This document shows positions 45,659 to 54,138 of a stretch of 64,000 nt of DNA, in pieces. The DNA comes from Duganella sp. BuS-21 (GTDB lineage: Bacteria > Pseudomonadota > Gammaproteobacteria > Burkholderiales > Burkholderiaceae_D), in the NCBI GenBank assembly GCA_041874725.1, contig CP097466.1:3100001-3164000 (forward strand), written 5' to 3'. The notes under the pieces were generated by a model. It was given only the letters and a program-made list of their open reading frames with translations. It made no database searches and had not been told where the DNA came from. The position numbers and the translations under genes are program-made. How positions within the stretch are numbered: the stretch's first letter is position 1; every line of letters starts with the position of its first letter.

Positions 45659-46561
45659 TTATAAAAATGCTGCCGCTGCAAGGACGAGGCCGCAGATGCA
45701 CATAATTAATACGACCATCAAAACAACAGGTTTTGGCCGCCAGCGGCCGCGCCGTCGCCCGAATGGCGATTCGAGGATGGCCTGGCGGGCGTGATGCACG
45801 TCGACCGTCTCGGCGTCGTCGGCGAACGCGGCCAGCAGCGCCTTGTCGGCCAGGATGTTGATGCGGCGCACGATGCCTTCCGAGGCCTCGGCGATGAGCC
45901 GGGCGGCGCCCGGGCTGAACAGGGCGGGACCCGCATGGCCGGCAGCGCGCAGGCGGAAGGCCAGGAAGTCGCCGGTGAGGTCGGCCTGCAGGGCCGGCAC
46001 CTGGAAACTGTGGGTGATGCGTTCCTTCAACTGGCGCATGCTCGACAGTTCCAGATGTTGGTTCAGCTCCGGCTGGCCGAACAACACGATCTGCAGCAGC
46101 TTGCTGCGCGCGGTTTCCAGGTTGGTCAGCAGGCGGATCGCTTCCAGGGTGTCGAGCGGCATGGCCTGGGCTTCTTCCACCAGCAACACCACCTGGCGGC
46201 CGGCGCTGTGGCGGGCGATCAGCTCGGTATGCAGTGCGCGCTGCACCTCGTCGGCGCGCTGGCCGCTGGTCGGCAGGCCCAGTTCGGCGGCGATGGCGTG
46301 CTGTACTTCCAGCGGATTGAGGTTGGGATTGACCAGGTAGATCACGTCGATGTGCGGCGGCATGCGGCTTTCCAGCATGCGGCACAACATGGTCTTGCCG
46401 GTGCCGACTTCGCCGGTGAGCTTGATGATGCCTTCGCCTTGGGCCACCGCATACAGCATGGCTTCCAGGATATCGCCACGGGCGTTGCCGGAATAGAAAA
46501 ACGCCGGATTGGGCGTGATGTTGAACGGCGATTCGCGCAGGCCGAAATGGGATTGGTACAT
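45659..46561 (-). CDS. MshM/ExeA-like AAA ATPase
   Basis: A 300-residue protein starting MYQSHFGLRESPFNITPNPA, the hallmark of ExeA/GspA-type ATPases. It has Walker A GEVGTGKTMLC, Walker B VVLLVEEAQAMP and an AAA lid, and ends in a hydrophobic helix (about 278-298) that anchors it to the inner membrane. In type II and MSHA systems this protein helps assemble the secretin through peptidoglycan. I start at the ATG at 46561; an in-frame start at 46627 would lie inside the ABC ATPase gene. The tail lacks the extra peptidoglycan-binding domain of long ExeA forms. Confidence 0.9.
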   Translation of the reverse strand: MYQSHFGLRESPFNITPNPAFFYSGNARGDILEAMLYAVAQGEGIIKLTGEVGTGKTMLCRMLESRMPPHIDVIYLVNPNLNPLEVQHAIAAELGLPTSGQRADEVQRALHTELIARHSAGRQVVLLVEEAQAMPLDTLEAIRLLTNLETARSKLLQIVLFGQPELNQHLELSSMRQLKERITHSFQVPALQADLTGDFLAFRLRAAGHAGPALFSPGAARLIAEASEGIVRRINILADKALLAAFADDAETVDVHHARQAILESPFGRRRGRWRPKPVVLMVVLIMCICGLVLAAAAFL

Positions 46562-46566
46562 GGTCG

Positions 46567-47283
46567 TCACGCTATGCAATTCAGGAATGCTTGTTCCAGC
46601 GTTTGCGCGCCGTATTCGGCTCGGCACTGCGCCGGCGTGCCGCTAAAACGGATGCGGCCGTCGTGCAGGATGGCCATGCGGTCGCACAGTTCGTCCACGT
46701 CGGCCAGCGCGTGCGAGGTCAAGAACAGTGTACTGCCGGACTGATGCAGTGCGCGCAGCTGGTGTTTCAGCAATGCCCGCGCCTTCGGATCGAGTCCGCT
46801 CATCGGTTCGTCCAGCACGTACAGCGGCTTGCGCGCCAGCAGGCAGGCGGCCAGCCCGAGTTTCTGCGTCATGCCTTTGGAATAACTGCGCACCGCGCGC
46901 TTGAGCGCATCCGGATCGAGATCCAGCGCGGCCAGCATGGCGTGTACCGCTGGCGGCTGATAGGCCAGTCCTTGCAAGGTCAGCAGGTAACGGATGAAAT
47001 CGGCGCCGGTTAGATAGTAGGGCGGCGTAAACCGTTCGGGCAGAAAGCCCAGCGGCCGGCGCGCGGCGGGCTGGGTGTGCGACTGGCCGAAAATCTCGAT
47101 GGCGCCGCCGTCGAGCGCGCAAAAGTCGAGCAGGCATTTAATCAGGCTGGTTTTGCCGGCGCCGTTGACGCCGACCAGCCCGAAGCACTCGCCGGCGCGC
47201 AGTTCCAGGTCCACGCCGTGCAGCACGGAGGCTGCGCCGTAGCGTTTGACGACTTGCTGTAAGCGCAGGGCTGGAACGGTCAT
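46567..47283 (-). CDS. ABC transporter ATP-binding protein (first gene of leftward pilus operon)
   Basis: A 238-residue ABC ATPase with Walker A GVNGAGKTSL, a Q-loop region (LGFLPERFTPPYYLTG), signature YSKGMTQKLG (the usual SGGQ replaced by SKGM, common in ABC-2 exporters), Walker B LYVLDEPMSGLDP and switch His (LTSHALAD). It starts the operon and ends five bases before mshM. The matching permease appears to be 34930-35697 near the other end of the same operon. I start at MTVPALRL (47283), as the upstream 21 codons look unrelated. Confidence 0.88.
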   Translation of the reverse strand: MTVPALRLQQVVKRYGAASVLHGVDLELRAGECFGLVGVNGAGKTSLIKCLLDFCALDGGAIEIFGQSHTQPAARRPLGFLPERFTPPYYLTGADFIRYLLTLQGLAYQPPAVHAMLAALDLDPDALKRAVRSYSKGMTQKLGLAACLLARKPLYVLDEPMSGLDPKARALLKHQLRALHQSGSTLFLTSHALADVDELCDRMAILHDGRIRFSGTPAQCRAEYGAQTLEQAFLNCIA

Positions 47284-47318
47284 GGAGGCTGGGACGAATG
47301 AAACGAACCACACTGTAG

Positions 47319-47339
47319 CGCATTCGTGCGAAGAATGCG
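47319..47339. promoter_or_regulatory. Dyad in the divergent promoter region of the two pilus operons
   Basis: CGCATTC (47319-47325), 7-base spacer, GAATGCG (47333-47339): a perfect inverted repeat in the 131-base gap between the two operons. On the reverse strand a TACAGT (47317-47312) directly follows and could be the -10 of the leftward operon; on the forward strand TAGAAT at 47372-47377 could be the -10 of the rightward operon. Neither has a good -35, which fits regulator dependence. A shared regulator site is inferred. Confidence 0.45.
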
Positions 47340-47414
47340 ACATCACCTCGCGTTGGGTGCGGTTTCTGGACTAGAATGGCCGCAAGTTTTGTTGTGGATC
47401 TTCAAGGAGCGGGT

Positions 47415-49121
47415 ATGTCGAGGCCGGAGAAAGTCAGGCTGGGGGAAATCCTGGTGCAGCAAAAGCTGCTCTCGGAAGAACAGCTGGGTTTGGCGCTGGC
47501 CGACCAGAAACGCAGCGGGCGCAAGCTGGGGCGCGTCTTCGTCGAGAACGGCTATGTTACTGAGGAACAGATCGCCGGTGCGCTGGCGCGGCAGCTCAAC
47601 ATCCCGTACCTGAACCTGAAGTTCTTCAACATCAATCCCGAGATTGTGCGGCTGCTGCCGGAAACCCAGGCTCGCCGCTTCCGCGCGCTGGTGCTGGAAG
47701 ACCGTCACGGTGTACTGCTGGTCGGCATGTCCGATCCGACCGACTTGTTCGCGTATGACGAGATCGCCCGCATCGTCAAGCAGGGCATTGAGCTGGCCGT
47801 GGTCAACGAGACCGAGGTGCTGGCCGCCATCGACCGCATCTACCGCCGCACCGACGACATCTCCGACCTGGCCCGCGAGCTGGAGCAGGACCTGGGCGAC
47901 GTCTCGGTCGACTTCGGCGCGCTGGCCGCCGCCAATCCCAACCTGGAAGAAGCGCCGGTGGTCAAGCTGCTGCAGTCGGTGTTCGACGACGCGGCGCAGG
48001 TACGCGCTTCCGACATCCACATCGAACCGCAGGAAGGCCGGCTGCAGATCCGTTTCCGCATCGACGGCGTGCTGCACCTGCAGACCGAGTCCGATATCAA
48101 GATTGCACCGTCATTGGCGCTGCGCCTGAAGCTGATGTCGGATCTCGATATCTCGGAAAAACGCCTGCCGCAGGATGGTCGCTTTGCCGTGCGCGTGAAG
48201 AACCAGCGCATCGACGTGCGTATCTCGACCATGCCGACCCAGTACGGCGAATCGGTGGTGATGCGTCTGCTGAATCAGAGCGGCATGCAGCTCAAGCTGG
48301 ACGCCATCGGCATGCCGCGTGCCATGCTGGAGAAATTCCGCGCCATCGTCCAGCGTCCCAACGGCCTGGTGCTGGTGACCGGGCCGACCGGTTCCGGCAA
48401 GACCACCACGTTGTATTGCGCGCTGTCCGAGCTGAATTCGGTGGAAAAAAAGCTGATCACGGTGGAAGACCCGGTCGAATACCGGCTGGCCGGCATCAAC
48501 CAGGTGCAGGTCAATGAAAAGATCGAACTGAACTTCGCGCGCGTGTTGCGTTCCGCGCTGCGGCAAGATCCGGACATCGTGCTGGTGGGCGAGATGCGCG
48601 ACCAGGAAACCGCCGCCATCGGTCTGCGCGCCGCCATGACTGGTCACTTGGTGCTGTCGACGCTGCATACCAACGACGCCCTCAGCACGCCGCTGCGCCT
48701 GATGGACATGGGCGTGCCGCGCTACATGGTCGGCAGCTCGCTGCAGGCAGTATTGGCGCAGCGCCTGGTGCGGGTGATTTGCGAAAGCTGCACCACGCCG
48801 TATGAGCCGACGCCGACCGAGCGCGAATGGCTGAGTCTGGAACTGAACGACAAGGTCGACAAGGGCCGCTATTTCCACGGCAAGGGCTGCTCGCATTGCA
48901 ACGGCATGGGCTATCGCGGCCGTACCGGCGTGTATGAGCTGCTGGAGATGACGCGCGCGGTGGTGGACGCCGCCAACGACGCCGATCCGGCCAATTTCCT
49001 GAAGGCGGCGGCCACGCAGATGGCCGGTGAAACGCTGCGCCGGCATGCGGTGGCGCTGGTGATCCAGGGCCGCACCACGGTGTCGGAAGCGATGCGCATC
49101 AGTAACCAGGTCGAGGACTAA
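47415..49121 (+). CDS. mshE: MSHA pilus extension ATPase MshE
   Basis: A 568-residue ATPase. Two tandem MshEN motifs at residues 8-31 (RLGEILVQQKLLSEEQL) and 37-60 (KLGRVFVENGYVTEEQI) retain the basic residue and Leu-Gly that bind c-di-GMP in characterised MshE. A GspE-N region follows, then Walker A GPTGSGKTTT, TVEDPVEYR, DPDIVLVGEMRD, STLHTNDALS, and Cys motifs CESC and CSHC. The start at 47415 follows AAGGAG. It is the first gene of the rightward msh operon, followed after three bases by mshG. Extension of the pilus is expected to rise with c-di-GMP. Confidence 0.95.
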   Translation: MSRPEKVRLGEILVQQKLLSEEQLGLALADQKRSGRKLGRVFVENGYVTEEQIAGALARQLNIPYLNLKFFNINPEIVRLLPETQARRFRALVLEDRHGVLLVGMSDPTDLFAYDEIARIVKQGIELAVVNETEVLAAIDRIYRRTDDISDLARELEQDLGDVSVDFGALAAANPNLEEAPVVKLLQSVFDDAAQVRASDIHIEPQEGRLQIRFRIDGVLHLQTESDIKIAPSLALRLKLMSDLDISEKRLPQDGRFAVRVKNQRIDVRISTMPTQYGESVVMRLLNQSGMQLKLDAIGMPRAMLEKFRAIVQRPNGLVLVTGPTGSGKTTTLYCALSELNSVEKKLITVEDPVEYRLAGINQVQVNEKIELNFARVLRSALRQDPDIVLVGEMRDQETAAIGLRAAMTGHLVLSTLHTNDALSTPLRLMDMGVPRYMVGSSLQAVLAQRLVRVICESCTTPYEPTPTEREWLSLELNDKVDKGRYFHGKGCSHCNGMGYRGRTGVYELLEMTRAVVDAANDADPANFLKAAATQMAGETLRRHAVALVIQGRTTVSEAMRISNQVED

Positions 49122-49124
49122 TCC

Positions 49125-50357
49125 GTGCCTTTCTTCGCATACAAGGGACGCAATGCGCGCGGCGAGTTGATGCAGGGCGTGCTGGAGGCGGTCGATAGCG
49201 GCGCGGTGGCCGATCAGCTGTTCAACACCGGCGTGACGCCGATCGAGATCGTGGTGACCAAGAAAGCCGCCGCCACCGCCGACGGCGAGGCCTGGTGGGC
49301 CAAGCTGCTGGAGAAGAAGGTCACGTCGATGGACGTGCAGTTATTCAGCCGCCAGATGTACACCCTGCTCAAGTCCGGCGTGCCGATCATGCGCGGGCTG
49401 GCGGGCTTGCAGGAATCGGCGGTGAGCAAGTCATTCGCCAAAGTGATCAAGGATTTGCGCGAGTCGCTCGACGCCGGCCGCGAACTGTCGGCCGCCATGC
49501 GCCGCCATCCTGAGGTGTTTACGCCGTTTTATTTGTCGATGGTGCGGGTGGGGGAGATGACCGGGCGGCTGGAGGAGGTGTTCCTGCGATTGTTCGACCA
49601 CCTGGAGTTCGACCGCGACATGCGCGAGCGGGTCAAGAGCGCGACGCGCTATCCGTCTTTCGTGGTGATCGCCATGGTGCTGGCGATGGTGGTGGTGAAT
49701 ATGTTTGTGATTCCGGCTTTCGTCGGCGTGTTCGCGCGGTTTAATACCGAGCTGCCGCTGATGACGCGCATCCTGATCGGCACGTCCAACTTCACGGTGC
49801 GCTACTGGCCGGTGATGGCGGTGGCCCTGGTAGCCGGCATTTGGGGCTTTCGTGCCTGGATCGATACGCCCAAGGGTCTGTATCAATGGGATAAGTTCAA
49901 GCTGCGCGTGCCGGTCGCCGGGAAGATTATCCTGAAGGCCACCATGGCGCGCTTCGCCCGCAGCTTCGCCTTGTCCAGCCGCAGCGGCGTACCGATCGTA
50001 CAGGCCTTGACGGTGGTGGCGCAGACGGTGGACAACGCTTACCTGACCGCCCGCGTGGAACAGATGCGCGACGGCGTGGAGCGCGGCGACAGCATCCTGC
50101 GCACGGCCGCCGCCACCAATGTGTTCACACCGGTGGTGCTGCAGATGATTGCGGTGGGCGAGGAGAGTGGTTCCATTGACGATCTCATGGATGAGATCGC
50201 GCAGATGTACGAGCGCGAGGTGGATTATGAGCTGAAGACGCTGTCGTCGCAGATCGAGCCTATCCTGATTGTGTTCTTGGGGATCATGGTGCTGGTGCTG
50301 GCGCTCGGTATCTTCCTGCCGATCTGGGATCTGGGTAAAGCGGCGTTGCGTCACTAA
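49125..50357 (+). CDS. mshG: MSHA platform protein MshG (GspF family)
   Basis: A 410-residue inner-membrane platform protein with two GspF domains: FSRQMYTLLKSGVPIMRGLA, MVRVGEMTGRLEEVFLRLFD, SLSSRSGVPIVQALTVVA-type second repeat, and MIAVGEESGSIDDLMDEIA. Membrane helices lie at about 175-198, 220-242 and 380-402. It starts with GTG at 49125, three bases after mshE. Its partner is MshE on the cytoplasmic face. It is paralogous to 39132-40334. Confidence 0.94.
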   Translation: MPFFAYKGRNARGELMQGVLEAVDSGAVADQLFNTGVTPIEIVVTKKAAATADGEAWWAKLLEKKVTSMDVQLFSRQMYTLLKSGVPIMRGLAGLQESAVSKSFAKVIKDLRESLDAGRELSAAMRRHPEVFTPFYLSMVRVGEMTGRLEEVFLRLFDHLEFDRDMRERVKSATRYPSFVVIAMVLAMVVVNMFVIPAFVGVFARFNTELPLMTRILIGTSNFTVRYWPVMAVALVAGIWGFRAWIDTPKGLYQWDKFKLRVPVAGKIILKATMARFARSFALSSRSGVPIVQALTVVAQTVDNAYLTARVEQMRDGVERGDSILRTAAATNVFTPVVLQMIAVGEESGSIDDLMDEIAQMYEREVDYELKTLSSQIEPILIVFLGIMVLVLALGIFLPIWDLGKAALRH

Positions 50358-50367
50358 GGTTGACATT

Positions 50368-50895
50368 GTGACATTCTTGGCAATATTTGTGTCGGCGAAA
50401 CAACGGGGCGCGAGTTTGCTCGAATTTGCCGTGACGGTGGCGGTGATCGGTATTTTGATGACACTGCTGCTGAAAACGATGTGGTATTACCAAGGCGCGG
50501 CGGAGCAGCGAGCCGTACAGATGACGGTAGCGAACGTGCGCACCGCCTTAGAAATTAAGGTATCTGAAGCCAAATTGCCCGGGCGGAACATCGATTTAAC
50601 GTTTTTAGCCGAAGAAAATCCGTTTAATTTGCTAAAAGATAAGCCTGTGAACTACGTCGGCGAGTTATTTCGGCCTAGTGACAGCGACATCGGCCCTGGC
50701 AATTGGTGCTTTGACCGTTCTGACAAAAGTCTGATTTATTTGTTAAATAATAGAAACTCTTTTGCAGATGCTCAATCGAAACACTTGAAATTCAAGGTAA
50801 AATTATTTCGCTTGCCCCATCGCCCCGCCAAGCCGTCGGGCACACCAGAACTTCTAAGTGTGGCCTTTGAGCAAGTTAAGGATCATCCTTCTTAG
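50368..50895 (+). CDS. MshF-position pseudopilin-like protein
   Basis: A 175-residue protein with a short leader and the prepilin pattern RG then ASLLEFAVTVAVIGILMTLL (Glu+5 kept), followed by a hydrophilic globular domain. It occupies the slot of mshF between mshG and the major pilin gene. I start at the GTG at 50368, eight bases after AAGG and 10 bases after the mshG stop. The second half of the gene is clearly AT-richer than its neighbours and uses codons such as TTA, ATA and AAA that are rare elsewhere in the window. That suggests relaxed selection or foreign origin. Confidence 0.7.
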   Translation: MTFLAIFVSAKQRGASLLEFAVTVAVIGILMTLLLKTMWYYQGAAEQRAVQMTVANVRTALEIKVSEAKLPGRNIDLTFLAEENPFNLLKDKPVNYVGELFRPSDSDIGPGNWCFDRSDKSLIYLLNNRNSFADAQSKHLKFKVKLFRLPHRPAKPSGTPELLSVAFEQVKDHPS

Positions 50896-50914
50896 ACGAT
50901 TTGGAGAAAAGTAA

Positions 50915-51445
50915 ATGAACAAGCCAGCAATGACCGCAATGCGCAAATCAGCCCAAGGCGGCTTCACGCTGATCGAACTGATTGTAGTGATCGTGATCCT
51001 CGGCATTCTGGCGGCCACCGCCTTGCCACGTTTTTCCAGTTTGAGCGGCGATGCCCGCGTCGCGTCTCTGAATGCCGCACGCGGCGCGCTGGCATCCGTT
51101 GCCGCGACCGTTCACGGCCAGGCGCTGATGCATCCGGATACTGTCGGTGCCGGCTTTGACTACGAAGGCACGCTCGTCTCAGTCACCAATAATTACCCTG
51201 CGGCTGATGCGAACACTGCCTTGGCTGCTGGTTTGACCGTCGCCGACTATTCAACTTATACGGCGACTCCAGCGGTTGGATATCCGGTAGTTCCCGCTAA
51301 TTCGGTGGTTGTTCAGTCTGCGGCTCTCTTTGGCGCCACTACCACGGCTGCCCAGAATTGCTTCTTGATCTACACGCAGGCTGCGGCCAATGCACAACCC
51401 AACATTCGACTGGCGCCGACGGCCATTGCTGCCAACTGCAATTAA
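50915..51445 (+). CDS. mshA: MSHA major pilin MshA
   Basis: A 176-residue prepilin: leader [16 protein letters not shown], then [24 protein letters not shown] with the cleavage Gly and Glu+5. The globular part begins [21 protein letters not shown] and ends with a Cys pair ([15 protein letters not shown]) forming a D-loop, as in MshA. GGAG precedes the ATG. It sits between the MshF-position gene and mshC in the canonical order, and has its own ribosome site and small gaps on both sides, as expected for the most abundant subunit. Confidence 0.88.
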   Translation: MNKPAMTAMRKSAQGGFTLIELIVVIVILGILAATALPRFSSLSGDARVASLNAARGALASVAATVHGQALMHPDTVGAGFDYEGTLVSVTNNYPAADANTALAAGLTVADYSTYTATPAVGYPVVPANSVVVQSAALFGATTTAAQNCFLIYTQAAANAQPNIRLAPTAIAANCN

Positions 51446-51474
51446 CTGATCGCAGGCGCTAGCCTGGAGTTGTT

Positions 51475-52050
51475 GTGCACCGCAAGTTGCTTCGCTCCTG
51501 TGCCGGCTTCACGATGGTGGAGCTAATCACAGTGATGGTGTTGATCGGTATATTGGGTGCGATCGGTTACGGACGCTTTGCCGATACCGCGACGTTCAGC
51601 AACCGCGCTTATGCCGATCAGGTCAAGAGCTTGATTCGCTACGCGCAAAAGCTGGCTATTGCGCAAAACCGTGCCGTGTTCGTACGTTCCCAACCGGGTG
51701 GTTTTGCAGTGTGCTTCGCAAATGGTTGCCCCAATGCCGGCCTGGCGCGGGCACCGGGCGGCAGCAATAGCGGTAGCGCGGGTACCCGTGCATTTTGCAC
51801 CCTCAACAATATCTATATCGCCACCTGGATGTGCGAAGGCCGGCCCGACGCCACCCTGATCGTCACCGCCGAAAGCGTTCGTAATGAATTTGGCGCCGCC
51901 GGTGTTTTCTCTTTCGATGCACTGGGCCGTCCCTACAACGCTAATGATGCCGGCGGCGCCTCGACCTTCACGCGTATGGTTCTTACATTCACGCAGGGAG
52001 CCAACGTCTCCAGCATCACCATCGAACCGGAAACTGGCTATGTTCACTAA
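51475..52050 (+). CDS. mshC: MSHA minor pilin MshC
   Basis: A 191-residue pseudopilin with a short basic leader ending CAG, then FTMVELITVMVLIGILGAIG (Glu+5). The globular part has several Cys (VCFANGC, FCTLNN, WMCEG). Its GspH-like body (FADTATFSNRAYADQVKSLI) is typical of MshC. The start is GTG at 51475 after GGAG. It overlaps mshD by 11 bases. The likely role is a minor or initiating subunit. Confidence 0.85.
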   Translation: MHRKLLRSCAGFTMVELITVMVLIGILGAIGYGRFADTATFSNRAYADQVKSLIRYAQKLAIAQNRAVFVRSQPGGFAVCFANGCPNAGLARAPGGSNSGSAGTRAFCTLNNIYIATWMCEGRPDATLIVTAESVRNEFGAAGVFSFDALGRPYNANDAGGASTFTRMVLTFTQGANVSSITIEPETGYVH

Positions 52051-52672
52051 GCGCCAGGCAGGGCTGACCCTGATCGAGCTGGTGATTTTCATGGTGATCA
52101 TGGGTGTCGCTGCGGCCGGTATTCTTGGCGTACTCAACATGGGCGCCAGCGCCAGTGCCGATCCTGTGCGCCGCAAGCAAGCTCTGATGATTGCGGAAGC
52201 TTTGATGGAAGAAGTTTTACTCGCGCGTTTCTCCTGCGCCCAGCCTGATCTCAACGTTGATATCGTGGCGGGGCCGGGTACCTGCGCAAATCAGCTGACC
52301 ATCGGCATACCCGTTGGACTTTCCCGGCCCTACGGCAATGTTGCCAACTACGGTAGCTTGGACGGCGTCGCCAACCGCACTTTTGCCGTTGGCGGCGTTG
52401 ACGTCGACATCAGCGGCGTGCCACTGGGACGGGACGCGGGCCTGAATACGGTCGGCAACGCTACGCTCGGCGGCATCACCAGTACGGTGACGTTGCGCTA
52501 CATGCCGGCTGTTGCGGACGGGCTCGGGCCTGCCGGTGCGAGCCTGATCAGGTCAAGCGCAACGCAGGTCAGGGCACTGCGCATCACCATTCGCACCACC
52601 TACGGTAGCGTCAACGAGTTTGTGGAGCTGGATGCCTACCGCACGCGGTATGCGCCGACGGTGACGCCATGA
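52040..52672 (+). CDS. mshD: MSHA minor pilin MshD
   Basis: A 210-residue prepilin-type protein: MFTKRQAG then LTLIELVIFMVIMGVAAAGIL, with Glu+5 and the body KQALMIAEALMEEVLLARFSC typical of MshD/GspI-like minor pilins. The ATG at 52040 lies within mshC, after GGAA, and was chosen because upstream in-frame sequence is the antisense-like shadow of mshC. It overlaps mshO by four bases. Confidence 0.87.
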   Translation: MFTKRQAGLTLIELVIFMVIMGVAAAGILGVLNMGASASADPVRRKQALMIAEALMEEVLLARFSCAQPDLNVDIVAGPGTCANQLTIGIPVGLSRPYGNVANYGSLDGVANRTFAVGGVDVDISGVPLGRDAGLNTVGNATLGGITSTVTLRYMPAVADGLGPAGASLIRSSATQVRALRITIRTTYGSVNEFVELDAYRTRYAPTVTP

Positions 52673-53565
52673 TGAAATCGCGCATGTTCATCGCACGCAC
52701 CCAGCGCGGCTTTACGCTGGTGGAAGCGATCATCGTCATGGTGCTGACCGGTATCCTGGCCGGGACCATGATGTTGTTCCTGCGCCAGCCGGTGCAGAAT
52801 TATGTGGACGCCGCCGCGCGAGCCGACCTTAGCGATACGGCCGATCTGGCCTTGCGGCGCATGGCGCGCGAGCTGCGCGGCGCGCTGCCCAACAGCATCC
52901 GGGCGTTGTTCGTCAACGGCGTCTGGTATGTGCAGTTCATTCCGGTCAAGGCCGGCGGCCAGTATCTGGCGGTGGAGGACGGCGCGGCCAACGGCATACC
53001 GCTGGATTTTGTTGGTGGGGGCGATAAATTTAACGTCGTCGGCCCCATGCCCGCTGGTGCCGCCATCATTCCGGGTACTGATTCCATCGTCATCTATAAC
53101 TTAGGTAACGAGATAGCCGGCGCAGACGCCTACGCGCAAACCAATCTCGCGGTGATCAAGGCGGTGAATAACACGCCGCTTGGCTGGGAAATTACGCTGA
53201 ACAACAATCCGTATGCGGTAGGGCCGAGCGGAGCGCCAAATGCATCGCCCGAGCATCGGTTCAGCGTGGTTACGAGGCCCGTCACTTTCCGCTGTGAGGG
53301 CAGGGCCGACGGTCAGGGTACGTTGGTGCGCATCGTTGAAGGGGGCTTCACCGCCGTTCAGCTGCCCTCGACAATCACGCCTGCGACCCCGCGACTGGCC
53401 GCCAATGTCCTGGCTTGCAACTTCAGTGTGGATCAGGCTGCCAATGTGAATGCCGGCATGGTCGGCATGTCGCTAGCACTGGCGCGGCCACGTACCGGCG
53501 GGGCCGCGAATGGGCTGGAGACGGTGACGCTGGTCCATCAAATTCACGTGGATAACACGCCATGA
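52669..53565 (+). CDS. mshO: MSHA minor pilin MshO
   Basis: A 298-residue pseudopilin: leader ending RG, then FTLVEAIIVMVLTGILAGTM (Glu+5), and a large body with LSDTADLALRRMARELRGALPNSIR, the GspJ/MshO-like signature, and an internal Cys pair (FRCEG, VLACNF). Four-base overlaps with mshD upstream and mshP downstream show tight coupling. It is the large minor pilin of the tip or initiation complex, by analogy. Confidence 0.87.
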   Translation: MMKSRMFIARTQRGFTLVEAIIVMVLTGILAGTMMLFLRQPVQNYVDAAARADLSDTADLALRRMARELRGALPNSIRALFVNGVWYVQFIPVKAGGQYLAVEDGAANGIPLDFVGGGDKFNVVGPMPAGAAIIPGTDSIVIYNLGNEIAGADAYAQTNLAVIKAVNNTPLGWEITLNNNPYAVGPSGAPNASPEHRFSVVTRPVTFRCEGRADGQGTLVRIVEGGFTAVQLPSTITPATPRLAANVLACNFSVDQAANVNAGMVGMSLALARPRTGGAANGLETVTLVHQIHVDNTP

Positions 53566-54020
53566 CACCACATAACTTACGCAAACAAACCGGGCTGGCG
53601 CTGGTGACCGCCATCTTCCTGCTGGTCGTGTTGGCCGGCTTGGCCGTGGCCGTGGTGTCGCTCAGAACCTCGCAGCAAGACTCGTCGGTCAAGGATGAAC
53701 TGGGCACGCGCGCTTACCTGGCAGCGAAAGCAGGCATGGACTGGGCCTTGTTTACTGCGCTGCAAGGCCCTGGCACGCCAAATGCTAACTTGTGCGCAGC
53801 GGGCCCTGTGACCTTTCGCATGCCGCTGAATACCACGCTGGACGCGTTTTTCGTCAACGTTACTTGCGGCGCAGTGGCAGGCCGTTATGGAGTCGGCGCC
53901 GGGGCTGATCCGACCGACGGCCACTTTCTGATCACGGTCACCGCATGCAATGCCGCAGTCTGCCCTGCTGCCGTTCCGGGACCTGATTACGTGAAGCGGG
54001 TGATTACTGCGCAGCTTTAA
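53562..54020 (+). CDS. mshP: MSHA biogenesis protein MshP
   Basis: A 152-residue PilX/MshP-type protein: short basic N-terminus, a single helix (LALVTAIFLLVVLAGLAVAVV) lacking the prepilin Glu+5, and the body RTSQQDSSVKDELGTRAYLAAKAGMDWALF, a hallmark of PilX-like minor components. Cys residues lie near the C-terminus. It overlaps mshO by four bases. It ends the pilin module: no mshQ follows, and a 118-base AT-rich gap separates it from mshI. Confidence 0.85.
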   Translation: MTPHNLRKQTGLALVTAIFLLVVLAGLAVAVVSLRTSQQDSSVKDELGTRAYLAAKAGMDWALFTALQGPGTPNANLCAAGPVTFRMPLNTTLDAFFVNVTCGAVAGRYGVGAGADPTDGHFLITVTACNAAVCPAAVPGPDYVKRVITAQL

Positions 54021-54097
54021 AGACGCAACTGTGTGGAAATGTGTGTATTTTTGGGGAATCATTGTAATTTTAAGCATGAAAAGATACATAACTTGAA

Positions 54098-54103
54098 TAT
54101 AAT
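54098..54103 (+). promoter_or_regulatory. Candidate internal -10 element before mshI
   Basis: A perfect TATAAT lies in the AT-rich 118-base gap between mshP and mshI, 36 bases before the mshI ATG. No good -35 is found 16-18 bases upstream. It could allow the assembly module (mshI to mshN) to be transcribed separately from the pilin module. Pattern match only. Confidence 0.35.
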
Positions 54104-54138
54104 CAATCGTCTAGCGCGCAAACTTCGTGTGTTGATCT

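Noticed and set aside
51884..52039. N-terminal extension of mshD
   Set aside because: It lies in another frame of mshC and lacks a ribosome site; the prepilin leader begins at 52040.
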